Of a stretch of DNA of 64,000 bases, positions 1-64,000 are shown in pieces. This DNA comes from Doris montereyensis (Eukaryota; Mollusca; Gastropoda; Nudibranchia; Dorididae), in the NCBI GenBank assembly GCA_037039925.1, contig JAXRKP010000442.1, positions 5,001 to 69,000 on the forward strand. The letters are read 5' to 3'. The notes beneath the pieces are model-generated. The model was not told the DNA's origin and searched no databases. It saw only the letters and a list, made by a program, of their open reading frames with translations. Positions within the stretch are counted from its first letter, which is position 1. Every line of letters starts with the position of its first letter. The position numbers and the translations under genes are program-made.

Positions 1-770
1 TTGTATGTATTAAATGTATGTATATGTATTTGTATGTATTGTATATATGTGTATGTATTGTATGTATGTATATGTATTTATATGTATTGTATGTATGTGT
101 ATTTATTTTGTGTATTTGTATGTATTGTATTCATTGTATGTATGTGTATGTACTGGATATGTGTATGGAATGCATATTGTATGTATGTATTGTATATATT
201 TTATGTATTGTGTGTGTGTATGTATTGTATGTATATATTGTGTATGTAATGTATATATGTATTGTATGTGTGTATGTAGTGTATGTATTGTATGTATGTG
301 TTGTATTATATATATATTTTATGTATGTGTATGTATTGTATGTATTTTATGTATGTATGTATGTGTATATATGTGTGTAATGCATGTGTGTATTGTATGT
401 GTGTATGTAGTGTATGTATTGTATGTATGTGTATGTATTGTATGTATTTTATGTATGTGCATGTATTGTATGTATGTATATGTAATGTATGCATATGTAT
501 TGTATGTATGCATGTAGTGTATGTATATGTATGTATTGTATGTGTTGCATATGTGTCTATGTATGTGTGTATGTATTGTATTATATGTATTGTATGTATG
601 TGTAGGTATTGTATGTATGTGTATGTATTATATGTATTGTATGTATGTGTAGGTATTGTATGTATGTGTATGTATTATATGTATTGTATGTATGTGTAGG
701 TATTGTATGTAATGTATGTATGTATATGTATTATATGCATTGTATGTATGTGTTTGGGATCCAAGTGGCT
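1..770. repeat. Degenerate TGTATG-type satellite at left edge
   Basis: About 770 bases made of TGTATGTA, TGTATTGTATG and GTGTATGTA variants with no fixed long period. It is cut by the window edge. All open frames in it are Cys/Met/Tyr/Val repeats and are not genes. Confidence 0.95.
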
Positions 771-1074
771 GAGGATATGTAATGTTTGCCTCCCAGTTAT
801 TACACACAAACGGCCAGAATGAAAGATAAAGATAAAGATAAAGATAAAGATGTATTTCTATTTATAGTCTGCATAGAGGTAGGTTCACCGACTCACATCA
901 TTTATCCTACAGGAGACCATTTCATACTAAGACTTTCAACTCCTAGGGAGCTACAGCACGGCCTAGGCGCTTTTTAGCACGGCATCATGTTGTTATGCCT
1001 TGTACTAACGCTTTGTACTAACGCCTCTTCTGACAATATCTTTCTTCATAATTCTGACAATATCTTTCTTCAGC
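771..1074. other. Unassigned flank with short AAAGAT run
   Basis: No gene is visible. A run of five AAAGAT-type hexamers lies near 823-851. The same hexamer, reverse-complemented, ends the SINE-like sequence near 40430, so this may be a SINE tail remnant. Confidence 0.4.
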
Positions 1075-1245
1075 TTCACATGTGAGTCAAGTGAAAAAAA
1101 TCTGAGGGAAGCACCTTTCCTAAGAGTAACAGAAGCACGCCAGAAACACACCTGGGACAGCTATGGGGTTTGAGTCAGTGTCCTAATCATTACAATCTCA
1201 CAACACTGTGGTTTTGCTACAACGCCCTGACGTCTTTCTCATGAG
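1075..1245 (-). mobile_element. tRNA-derived SINE, family 3 (head region)
   Basis: On the minus strand a head beginning TTGTAGCAAAACC is followed by a degenerate B-box-like segment. The same sequence recurs at 34010-34175, again on the minus strand, so this is a dispersed family. The inner and 3' limits are uncertain. Confidence 0.5.
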
Positions 1246-1764
1246 TGGTGACAGCATGTCGAGAGAGAAAAAAAAACACTTGTGAATTTATTTATTTTTA
1301 GACCAATAAATAAATAAATTTCCAGCTCATGATCTTATAACCAGCAAGATCAGCATGTAATCCCATTTGAAATGAAAGAGGAATTCAAACATGAAGTGTG
1401 GGAAGTTTTGCACCATTTAGAACCTTTGATAGTTAGAAATGAAAAAATGCAGACAGTCAGGCTGGTGCTAAGACAAGCTCAAACTCAGAAACTGCCATCA
1501 TTAACATGATGCAGGATACATCTCACTGCCCACAAAAGTAGTGTAACATGCTGCATATCATTGCAGAAACCCACAGCCAGTCTCATAAGAGGAAACCAAG
1601 GTCTTGTAAAGTGATTTCAATGATGACAATTTATGTCTGTAAAAGAATGACATATATATATATATACATATAATATTATCATATAGCCATCAACAGATGG
1701 AAGAAAGACAACAGATCTGACAACATTGAGGCAGTGGGACTAAAGATATTTTGTTTCTTGTTTC

Positions 1765-1850
1765 GTGGAATTTACCCTGTCCACCCTTGCAGTGATTTCA
1801 GGTGGGTGAATTAAGAGGAAACAGAAAGATGAAAAATAAGTGAAAAAAGA
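1765..1850 (+). repeat. Dispersed repeat A
   Basis: Contains the family signature TGGAATTTACCC...CCACC followed by AAGAGGAAACAG. Related copies are at 37365-37490, 40955-41110 and 44655-44805, all in the same orientation. It has no coding potential and its class is unknown. Confidence 0.6.
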
Positions 1851-2240
1851 ATGGACTAAAGATTCATCCAGGAAAAACAAAAATACTCAAAATGAACACA
1901 ACCCAGAACCCCAGATTTACCATAGACAACCATTAGTCAGAAGAAATTATATCGTTCATCTATCTAGGAAGCACAATTCATAACCAGGGAGGTACATATA
2001 TGGGTGTGAAGATACAGATCGGTAAGGCTCGAATAGCATTGTTACAGCTCTGAAATGTCTGGAGATCTGGCAATATTTCACAAAACTAAAACTAAAATTT
2101 TCAACTCCAACGTAAAGTTAGTCTTCTTATACGTAGCTGAGACATAAAAATCAGCAAAGAATTCTGTTTCACTTACATGGATGAACCTACATAAATTAAA
2201 AACGGATGAAGCCAAACTCATTCATTGCCTTTAAAAGAAG
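1850..2240 (+). mobile_element. LINE reverse-transcriptase remnant
   Basis: A decayed plus-strand frame reads IISFIYLGSTI, then GKARIALLQL, a stop, and NVWRSGNISQN. This is the region after the RT catalytic core in non-LTR elements (YLGS, then a GKAR-x-AF-like and NVWRS segment). It appears to be the same clade as the inverted LINE at 54.2 kb. Several stops show it is dead. Confidence 0.65.
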
Positions 2241-2252
2241 AGGAAAGTCAAC

Positions 2253-2826
2253 CGTTGAGTCTATTTCCATTCTGGACTGTACAATCAATTGTTGAACTCT
2301 ACAATCAATTGTTGAGTCTATTTCCATTCTGGACTGTACAATCAATTGTTGAGTCTATTTCCATTCTGGACTGTACAATCAATTGTTGAGTCTATTTCCA
2401 TTCTGGACTGTACAATCAATCGTTGAGTCTATTTCCATTCTGGACTGTACAATCAATCGTTAAGTTTATTTCCATTCTGGACTGTCTACAATCAATCAAT
2501 CGTTGAGTCTATTTCCATTCTGGACTGTACAATCAATCGTTGAGTTTATTTCCATTCTGAATCGTTGAGTTTATTTCCATTCTGGACTGTACAATCAATC
2601 GTTGAGTTATTTCCATTCTGGATCAATTGTTGAGTTAATTTCCATTCTTGACTGTACAATCAATCGTTGAGGACTGTACAATCAATCGTTGAGTCTATTT
2701 CCATTCTGGACTGTACAATCAATCGTTGAGAACTGTACAATCAATCGTTGAGTCTGTTTCCATTCTGGACTCTACAATCAATCGTTGAGTCTGTTTCCAT
2801 TCTGGACTCTACAATCAATCGTTCAA
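2253..2826. repeat. 37-bp minisatellite, about 15 units
   Basis: Units run roughly TTGAGTCTATTTCCATTC then TGGACTGTACAATCAATCG. Some are truncated or rearranged. The array sits exactly between two LINE fragments. Confidence 0.93.
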
Positions 2827-3430
2827 CATGTGTACACAATCCTGGCCTTCATCTCGACAGATAAGCTGACTATGGAACAACATATGAACACTGTGCTGAA
2901 AACTACTCATTGCCATCTGAGAAACCTGTACAAAATCAAAATTCTGCTTGACACAAATTTAGCAAGAATCATTGTGCATGCCCTCATCACAAGTAGACTA
3001 AATTACTGCAACGCTCTACTCTCGTCTACCAGTGAAAACTCTTAAAAATTGCAGATGATTCAAAACATAGCTGCCAGGGTCATTACAAAAGACAAATTTA
3101 AGCCAGAGCATCAGCCTGTCCTGCACTCGATGCACTGGCTAATCTATCAAGAAGAGAATATCTTTCAAAATTTGCTTGCCACACCTACAAATGCATAAAC
3201 AGACAGGCTCCTAAGTATCTCTATGCTCTGATGAACATCAACGTTCCGGCTAGAAGCTCAAGATCATAAACGCAGATCATCAAATTCGCACCGATCTTTC
3301 TCTAATGCGCAGCCATTGTCTGGAACTCACCGTCTACAAAAACCAGAAACTGTATACTAACTACACAACTTTCAAATCACATCTTAAAACAGAACTATTC
3401 TAATGTTTATCGCTTGTATACAATTGTCTG
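2826..3430 (+). mobile_element. LINE ORF2 3' end (CR1/L2-like), degenerate
   Basis: The plus strand encodes LARIIVHALITSRLNYCNAL (about 2950-3030), the well-known post-RT 'alvhafissrldycNsLl' block of CR1/L2-type LINEs. After a frameshift and stops come IQNIAARVI and an LHSMHWL-like motif (about 3056-3150). The element ends near 3420 and is followed by a partial duplication of its tail (3402-3509). Confidence 0.75.
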
Positions 3431-5600
3431 ATTTCTGTGTAATTGGAGCATAATGTTTATCGCTTGTATACTTATTATTATTAGTAATTGTCTGATTTCT
3501 GTGTAGTCTTGTTGTCACATTCACAGATTACGCGTATTAAAATACCACACTAAAAATTCAGCCTCTCAGCTTTCTAAAGAGTACATTTATTACAATCACA
3601 TTACAGTGTGTTCCAATTGTGTTAATCGGTACCATCATGAAACGTCATTAAATGAAGTCACATCTTTGTCCTCATTTTCAATCCTTTTGTTGTTGTTATG
3701 TCAGACAACGGCTTATACAAGATAAAGCAACACCACACACTGCAAACAGGACATTTCAGTGGCTAAAGACATCTTAAATGACCACATAGTAAGTAGGAAA
3801 TTTTAGGGATATCAATTTCTACTCACAAAAATCATGCATTAAATTAATATTCTTGTTGAAAATTTACTTGGTCTCAGACTCTTTCTCCTTTCATTCCGTG
3901 TTCATTATTTTTTGGCGTCACTTTATTGTTCCAGGTTATCAGAGGATAGTTTTGAAGTTGTCAATTTGAAGTAATTTTGTGTATATTTTGTATTCCTCGT
4001 TCATAATAGTCTAAAGTTTTTTAAAACCTGAGGAAATTTTATGAAACTTTGCATGCCTTGTTCACAACTATGTAAATTAGTTTGGGCCAAATTTCAACAT
4101 TCTGGTCTATCACGTTCGGGTGTCATGACATCCAACGTGGGTTATCTTTTCTTTTTTTCTTTCTTGCAGCAGGCTGTACTACATTGTATAACTACTATAA
4201 TGAAAAGTAAGGTTGATTGTACAATCACAATATACCTTTGAACTAGACCGCCATAAATTCTACAAACTTTTAGAGTACAAAATATATTAAGGATGAATGT
4301 GGGCATAGTCAAACATTGTAGGAAAATTATTTTATCTACAACATAAATATTTCCATTGATTAGACCTGAACATTGCAAGCAACTTGAGAAAACATTCTGC
4401 CATGATTGCTCTCAACCCTGTGGGAAATTGAAATCTAAAAACGGACAAGTTTGAATTTGTCTTTGTTAGTGTCCGATTGACTGTAGCCTAGCATCAAAGG
4501 GTAGACTAGTTTGTATAAAGGATTAAGGGCCAGTTGCATTTATGGCAAAGACATGCAAGTCACGTATATTGTTGTGAAGATACACCATTTGAGGATTTGC
4601 TACAAGAAATCTGCACAATCAAAACAATATGTTTACATATGTAGAGAAAGACTGATCAATGAATTACCACTACATGTTAAATATGTAATATTAATTTTAG
4701 ACTCATTTCAATTACTGTCCCTCATTACAATGCTTATTATACAATTACTTACTATTGCCCAGTCATGAAATTATTTTTTTTGCTTTTGAGTTAAGGTTTT
4801 TGATTTTAGTATATATATGAGTAACTGTCAAAATATAGTCATCCTATATTATTGAAAAGTTTGTAGCGCCCCTGGTTGCCAAGGAAACGGCCGTCATTTG
4901 GATTTTGAAGCAATTTTCAAAATCTATCTCCTCTCTTAGTTATGAATAAAATCACTCAAAACCTGTGCAGATCATTTTTTCCATTCAATCTCTAAAGAAT
5001 GACATCAGGATTTTTAGATATTTTGGATATTTTTTTTTTATGAATTTTTGAAAATAGCATATATCTTCATATGCAAAAATGGCATTTTTATTACAAAAAA
5101 TAAAAAAAAAAAAAAGTTAACAAGATATCAAAACAAGCCGACGTCATTCTACTAAAATTTACGAGAGGAACCTGTGTGTGAAATATCATACAAATACAAG
5201 TAAACAAATGAAACGAAAATATCATAAAGCAAATGTTTCAGACTGGTTACCCTTCTTGTAGCAGCCCCTTACTCTTTCAACAGTCTCTGGCATTGTTAGT
5301 TATTAATGTAAGGAGGATTGTAAAACTAGGTTTAGATGTGCATTGCTGTGAAAACAGCCGTGAAATGACCAGTTTTTAAATTTTTCCTCTATTCCTAGAC
5401 TTGTGCGTGTGTTTACATATGCGTGACGCTGGCTGTCACCTCTTATGTCACAAAGAGCTCGACCGATCGTCTTGCCGTGTTCGTGAAAGCCAAGCTAAAG
5501 AACTGTGCTGCCACATTGGCGATTAGTCGTCGCCAGAGGGATTTTCTGTGCCAATCTTCTGTCAGTGTTAGGGTAATTTATGTCAAAATTTTGACTGTTT
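3430..5600. other. Intergenic DNA, no gene seen
   Basis: AT-rich sequence with scattered short open frames that lack splice context or any recognisable protein motif. A 50-base tandem echo lies at 3402-3509 and poly-A near 5093-5115. Nothing else could be assigned. Confidence 0.6.
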
Positions 5601-5603
5601 TTA

Positions 5604-5893
5604 CCAACCCTCGCCTACAAAATATTTTGTAAAAAATATATATGTCATATGGAATTTTTTTCCACAAGCTTGCAGATAAATGATCGTTTTACCTGAATAT
5701 GCAAAGAACAGAAAGTCAACATTTTGGTCCCAAACTTTTGACTTTTTACCTACTCTCGCCTACAAAATATTTTGTAAAAAAAAAAATATACGTCATATGG
5801 AAATTTTTTTGCCATAAACTTGTAGATAAATGATCGTTCTACCCAAATTTGTATAGAACAGAAAGTCAACATTTTGGTTCCAAACTCGCCAAT
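5604..5893. repeat. Tandem duplication, about 145-bp unit, two copies
   Basis: Copy 1 (about 5604-5741) and copy 2 (about 5750-5893) share CCTACAAAATATTTTGTAAA, then GTCATATGGAA, AGATAAATGATCGTT and GAAAGTCAACATTTTGG in the same order. They differ by small indels. Confidence 0.9.
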
Positions 5894-6155
5894 CCTAAAG
5901 TATTATAATAGCATATAATAAATTTCTCAACATTTTTGATAGAAATTTTGTTTTAAACAAATACAAAGCTATTCATATTCCAAATTGTCAATAATAAATA
6001 TGTAGTCTTTATTTATAAAAAATTTCATACATAATTTAAGAGCAAGTTACATAACAACATATATAAAATAATATATAGAATAAAACTCAATCACAAAATG
6101 CTATTTCAGTTGTTTTTACGCTTCCATAAATGTACAACGGTGATATTTAAAATCG

Positions 6156-6261
<106 letters not shown>

Positions 6262-7115
6262 ACAGATATCACCAACATCAATAAAATCACTCAAAAAAGA
6301 ATTGCAGTATAGCTGAATGATCTGTTTGCTAAAACTACTGGAAAACTAATAAGCAAACATTTGAAGAATAAAAGGACAATGAAATTGATATTTGTTTCTG
6401 AAGAAAGCCACAATAGAAGAAAAAAGGATATAAAGATAAACAAAAATGTCTCAAATTAGACAAATTCTGAGTTCATGAAGAGAATATGGCCTGGCTCAAG
6501 TCAATGAGTTACCTAGTCTACTGAAAGTGCATGAATATGCCCACTAAAAGAACTTCAATCTTTGGTTTTAGCGTAGAAATAAAAACGTTATCTATGATTA
6601 AGATTTAAAACCTTATTGGGGACTACAGAATAAATATTCATGCCTCATACAAATGTAGAAAAAAAAACCAATATGCAGGGATAGTGTCGGTAAAATAAAG
6701 GATATGATATCAGTTATATAGAACTTGTATTGATATAAATACATGAGAATAGAAACAAAACATATCATCTTAACTTATTGCTATTCCCTGCTGTTCAATA
6801 AATTCATTGCTGAAATACATGTATTAAAATAATTGAAAAGGATTATAAATCTCGTACTTAAAACTACAAAAAAATATTATGTTTACATCTCTGTTGATAG
6901 TATATTTACCGGGACACATAAATGCTATGGAAATCACAAACACTTAAGTTTTAAGATGGTCACAGAGAATATAAAAAAAGCTCTTATTCAAAGGGAGTTT
7001 GAAAGGCACAATGTGGAACACAAAGAAAAGGCAACTCTATGAGTATCTTGCTATGATTTACCAGTTTATAAAGGCTTTATCGTTGGGGTCTGCTATTGGA
7101 GCCATTACTATCTTG

Positions 7116-7121
7116 TTTATT
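7116..7121 (-). terminator. Candidate poly(A) signal of the CEP112 gene
   Basis: AATAAA on the minus strand, 57 bases beyond the stop codon at 7178. It is the first canonical hexamer after the last exon. No cleavage site can be fixed from sequence alone. Confidence 0.5.
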
Positions 7122-7177
7122 AACTATGAATGTAGATAAGACATTGCATTTATCCAGTTTTAGTTATTCTAGTTTTG

Positions 7178-61189
<54,012 letters not shown>

Positions 61190-61300
61190 TGTGAGGCATC
61201 AACGCTCAGCTCGGAGATTTGGAGATAGTTATAGGCACAGACACGCTACATTTATTCATACGAAACATTTGAATAGTCCGAAATTTCTGCAGTGAGTTAA
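61190..61300 (-). promoter_or_regulatory. 5' leader / promoter-proximal region of CEP112
   Basis: Immediately upstream of the start codon; richer in CG than the flank beyond it. No TATA box is identifiable and the transcription start cannot be placed. An untranslated upstream exon is possible. Confidence 0.35.
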
Positions 61301-62044
61301 CCACATCCCTCTGCCTTCAAAACATCCTGGGCAGAAATCTGAATTTTTGTTATAAATAGTTGATGTTTGTTAAGTCATGAACACATTTCACGTTGTCACT
61401 AGATTAGAATTAAGACAGAACCCAGGAATATCCTATATGAATTGAAAACGTGTGTCACTTTCTTGCCAATTTAGGTTTTAAAAAGCCCACTCAGCACAAA
61501 CATTTGATTTATAACTACATAGGCCTACTGATGAGAGAAAAACTAGTTTATTTTAAGGTTCTCACAGACAATGTTCACGACACAGTTATCTTGGACAAAA
61601 TCTGAAATGTTTACAACTAGACTAGGTGGATACTTTTGAGTATTAGGAAATTGGGAAGTGCCTCCTCGTATCATTTTTTTAAAAGTTACTCGTTTAAAAC
61701 AAATTCTTAGGCATCGTTCTGTCTTTTTCTTGTTTCTGAGCCTATTCACTTTCAAATTTGAAAAGGGCTGAATTTTGTTTTGCTTTGTTTTCATGCGAGG
61801 AAAATTAGACTGATTATTCTTGGTTTGCTCATTTTGTGATATAATCTATTGATTGCTTTATGTCTTTTACATATAGTTTCATTTGTTTGCTTTGTTATTT
61901 TGTGTGTGTACACGTGTGTGTTTCCGTTATTTTTCAACTCTTTCTGTGATGAGGAAAACGCAAGTATTTTGAACATATCAAATGTCATGAAGGACTGAAT
62001 AAATCACAACACAATACATTGTAAATTGAAGAAGATGGGACAAG
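61301..62044. other. Upstream flank, no feature seen
   Basis: AT-rich intergenic sequence; small frames without motifs. Confidence 0.55.
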
Positions 62045-62142
62045 GTGTGGATTATTTTAAAAAAACCTCGAGAAATGTTTTCAACCTGTCAGGCATGAAC
62101 CCACGACCTTACAGCTGAGAGGCTGACACCTTGCCACAAATC
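62045..62142 (-). mobile_element. SINE family 2 head fragment
   Basis: On the minus strand GGCAAGGTGTCAGCCTCTCA and CGTGGGTTCATGCCTGAC match the A-to-B-box region of the family (compare 26395-26472). Confidence 0.75.
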
Positions 62143-63440
62143 TTTCAAAGCAGAAGAAGGGAAGTTGGGACTTTCAAGCAAGTTACAAGATAATATCATA
62201 ATAAATTTTTACGGTTAAAGATATGGCTTTGTTTTTGGGTTTTCATTTACAGCTACAAGACTGAAAACCTCCATTTAGTTCTGAGTGATTACTTTTTTAT
62301 GATTAAAAAAAAATAAAGCCTTCTTTTTAGTATTTAATGTTGTTGTCATTGGATACGTCTTGAATAATGCTATTTATATCAGACAGTCGTATACAGTATA
62401 ATAGGACGTAGAAAACGACAACAACACGCCTGAGTTCATCGTGTATTGGGACTACAAAGACCGACGTAATGGTAATGAGCAAAACGTAAGCAAAACAAGA
62501 TGCTACCTTCCTATTTTGGCAAGAACGATCCGAATAAAATATTATAACATCTATAGATCTTACATAAGGCAAAGACCATACGATGCTTACAAACAGGGGG
62601 GCGGTGTGGTGGTGTTAGAATCTTATTTTTATAAAACATCTTAATTATTTACTTATCTATTTATCTACAATAATATTCTTTCAAAATTAGAGTGATTTTC
62701 TTTGTTTATGTTTTTTAATTACTTCTTTAATTTACACTACGCTTTTTTAAAATTATGTCCATATTTTAATGAAAGATTTTTCACAAATAAAAGAGACTTG
62801 AACGGCAACACTCAGAATGTCTAAAGAGCAAATTTCTCCTCCCTCTCTTCAGCACTTCCTCCATGCCTTTTTTCTTGGTGGCGTAAAATCATCAAGCTCT
62901 TTATTTTTTCATTTTGGTTTAGACAGTAAAAGAAGAAGAAGTCAAAGACAAAGATGATGAAAGGTTTTAAAAATAAAAAAATGCACAAGAAAAAAGTTAA
63001 ACAAATCCATTATAATTTTCTACAGTATAGTGATCATACTAAAATCCAAAAGATACAAAAATTAACTTACATTAGTCTTAGTTACAAATCCATTTTAAAA
63101 AAAAATCCAAAACCTAAAAAAAAACATTATCATAATAATTATAATAATAATACAGCACATCGTGCTAATAAGGTGTCTTACTTTCACTAAATAAAGAACG
63201 CAAGCCAACGAACCCATTTAAAAAGCCAGATCACTAATCCATAACAATTTTCTTCTCTTAAAATATCACTACTTAATGAGAAGGGAAACCAACAAAACCA
63301 AACCCACAACAAACATATGAAGATGACGGCGTTACCTATATTATATATATACGCGATTTAAACCTAAACACAGAAAGCGTTGATAGATATCAAGTGGACC
63401 CCATCAAGTGCATACCTCAAACCCAGTACCGGTCTTCGAG
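62143..63440. other. Upstream flank, no feature seen
   Basis: AT-rich sequence with A runs near 63090-63125. No gene or named repeat recognised. Confidence 0.55.
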
Positions 63441-63459
63441 GCGTGACGAATCTATCGCA

Positions 63460-64000
63460 TGAAACAATTTACGAGAGGAACGAGAGCCAAACAAAAGCTT
63501 TAGGAATAATCAAAAAAACAACTTACCGAGAAGAACAAACTTTAGGAACTTAAAACAACCGAGAAGAACAAAAAAGAATAATCTCTAAAACAACTTACCG
63601 AGAAGAATACGAATCTCTAAAACAATTTACCGAGAGAAGAACTGGAGAAGCTTAAAACAACTTACCGAGAGGAACAAATCGAATAATCTCTAAAACAACT
63701 TACCGAGAGGAACAAAGCTTTAGGAATAATACCGAAAGTAACAAAGCTTTATGAAAACAATTTACCGAGAAGAACAAAGCTTTACGAATAATCTCTTACC
63801 GAAAAACAAAGCTTTACGAATAACCGAAGAAACAAGGAACAAAGCTTTACGAATAATCTCTAAAAACAATGTCTAACAAAACAATTTACAAATTACCGAG
63901 AGAGGAACAAAGCTTTACGAATAATCTCTGAAACAATTTACCGAAAGGAACAAAGCTTTACGAATAATCTCTAAAACAATTTACCGAAAGTAACAAAGCT
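63460..64000. repeat. About 45-bp minisatellite running off the right edge
   Basis: Units contain AACAATTTACCGAGAGGAAC then AAAGCTTTACGAATAATCTC. Many are partial or rearranged at first and regular toward the end of the window. Confidence 0.93.

Noticed and set aside
1..770. Telomeric repeat at the window edge
   Set aside because: The units are TGTATG variants, not TTAGGG-type repeats, and show no constant period.

Overview
This is a eukaryotic, AT-rich, very repeat-rich window, most likely from an invertebrate. A mollusc or other lophotrochozoan is my guess, from the repeat style and intron structure; no marker in the window proves it. There is no sign of bacterial organisation.

One gene dominates. 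A minus-strand, multi-exon gene runs from a start codon at 61189 to a stop at 7178 and encodes an orthologue of CEP112 (CCDC46), a centrosomal coiled-coil protein. I placed 29 coding exons by matching splice sites, codon phase and similarity to CEP112 as I remember it. Exon 2 holds the start of the N-terminal DUF4485-type domain. Exons 4-10 encode the rest of that domain and a Ser/Pro-rich linker. Exons 11-30 encode the long coiled coil. One expected exon (number 3) was not found, and one junction (exons 18/19) is out of phase by one base. The most striking feature is exon 1, 4.25 kb long. It encodes about 1,417 mostly polar, disordered-looking residues and joins the DUF4485 exon in frame at good splice sites. 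It is broken by four single-step frameshifts, three of them in or beside short homopolymers. A fifth frameshift lies in a six-T run in exon 20. Sequence errors are more likely than gene decay.

The introns and flanks are full of repeats. They include two copies of an ~0.8 kb TA-flanked inverted-repeat element (pogo/Tigger-like MITE) in opposite orientations, and at least three tRNA-derived SINE families. There are LINE reverse-transcriptase remnants, one with a textbook 5' inversion and target-site duplication. A large fold-back of tRNA-like sequence lies at 43.8 kb. Long (GA/CT)n, (AT)n, (TTA)n and (GATA)n tracts and many minisatellites fill much of the rest. Several minisatellites derive visibly from SINE sequence.

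Layout: 1-7.1 kb, satellites and LINE debris downstream of the gene; 7.1-40 kb, CEP112 exons 30 to 4 with repeat-laden introns; 40-56.5 kb, one very large intron made mainly of satellites, SINEs and LINE pieces; 56.5-61.2 kb, exons 2 and 1; 61.2-64 kb, upstream flank ending in a minisatellite that runs off the window.
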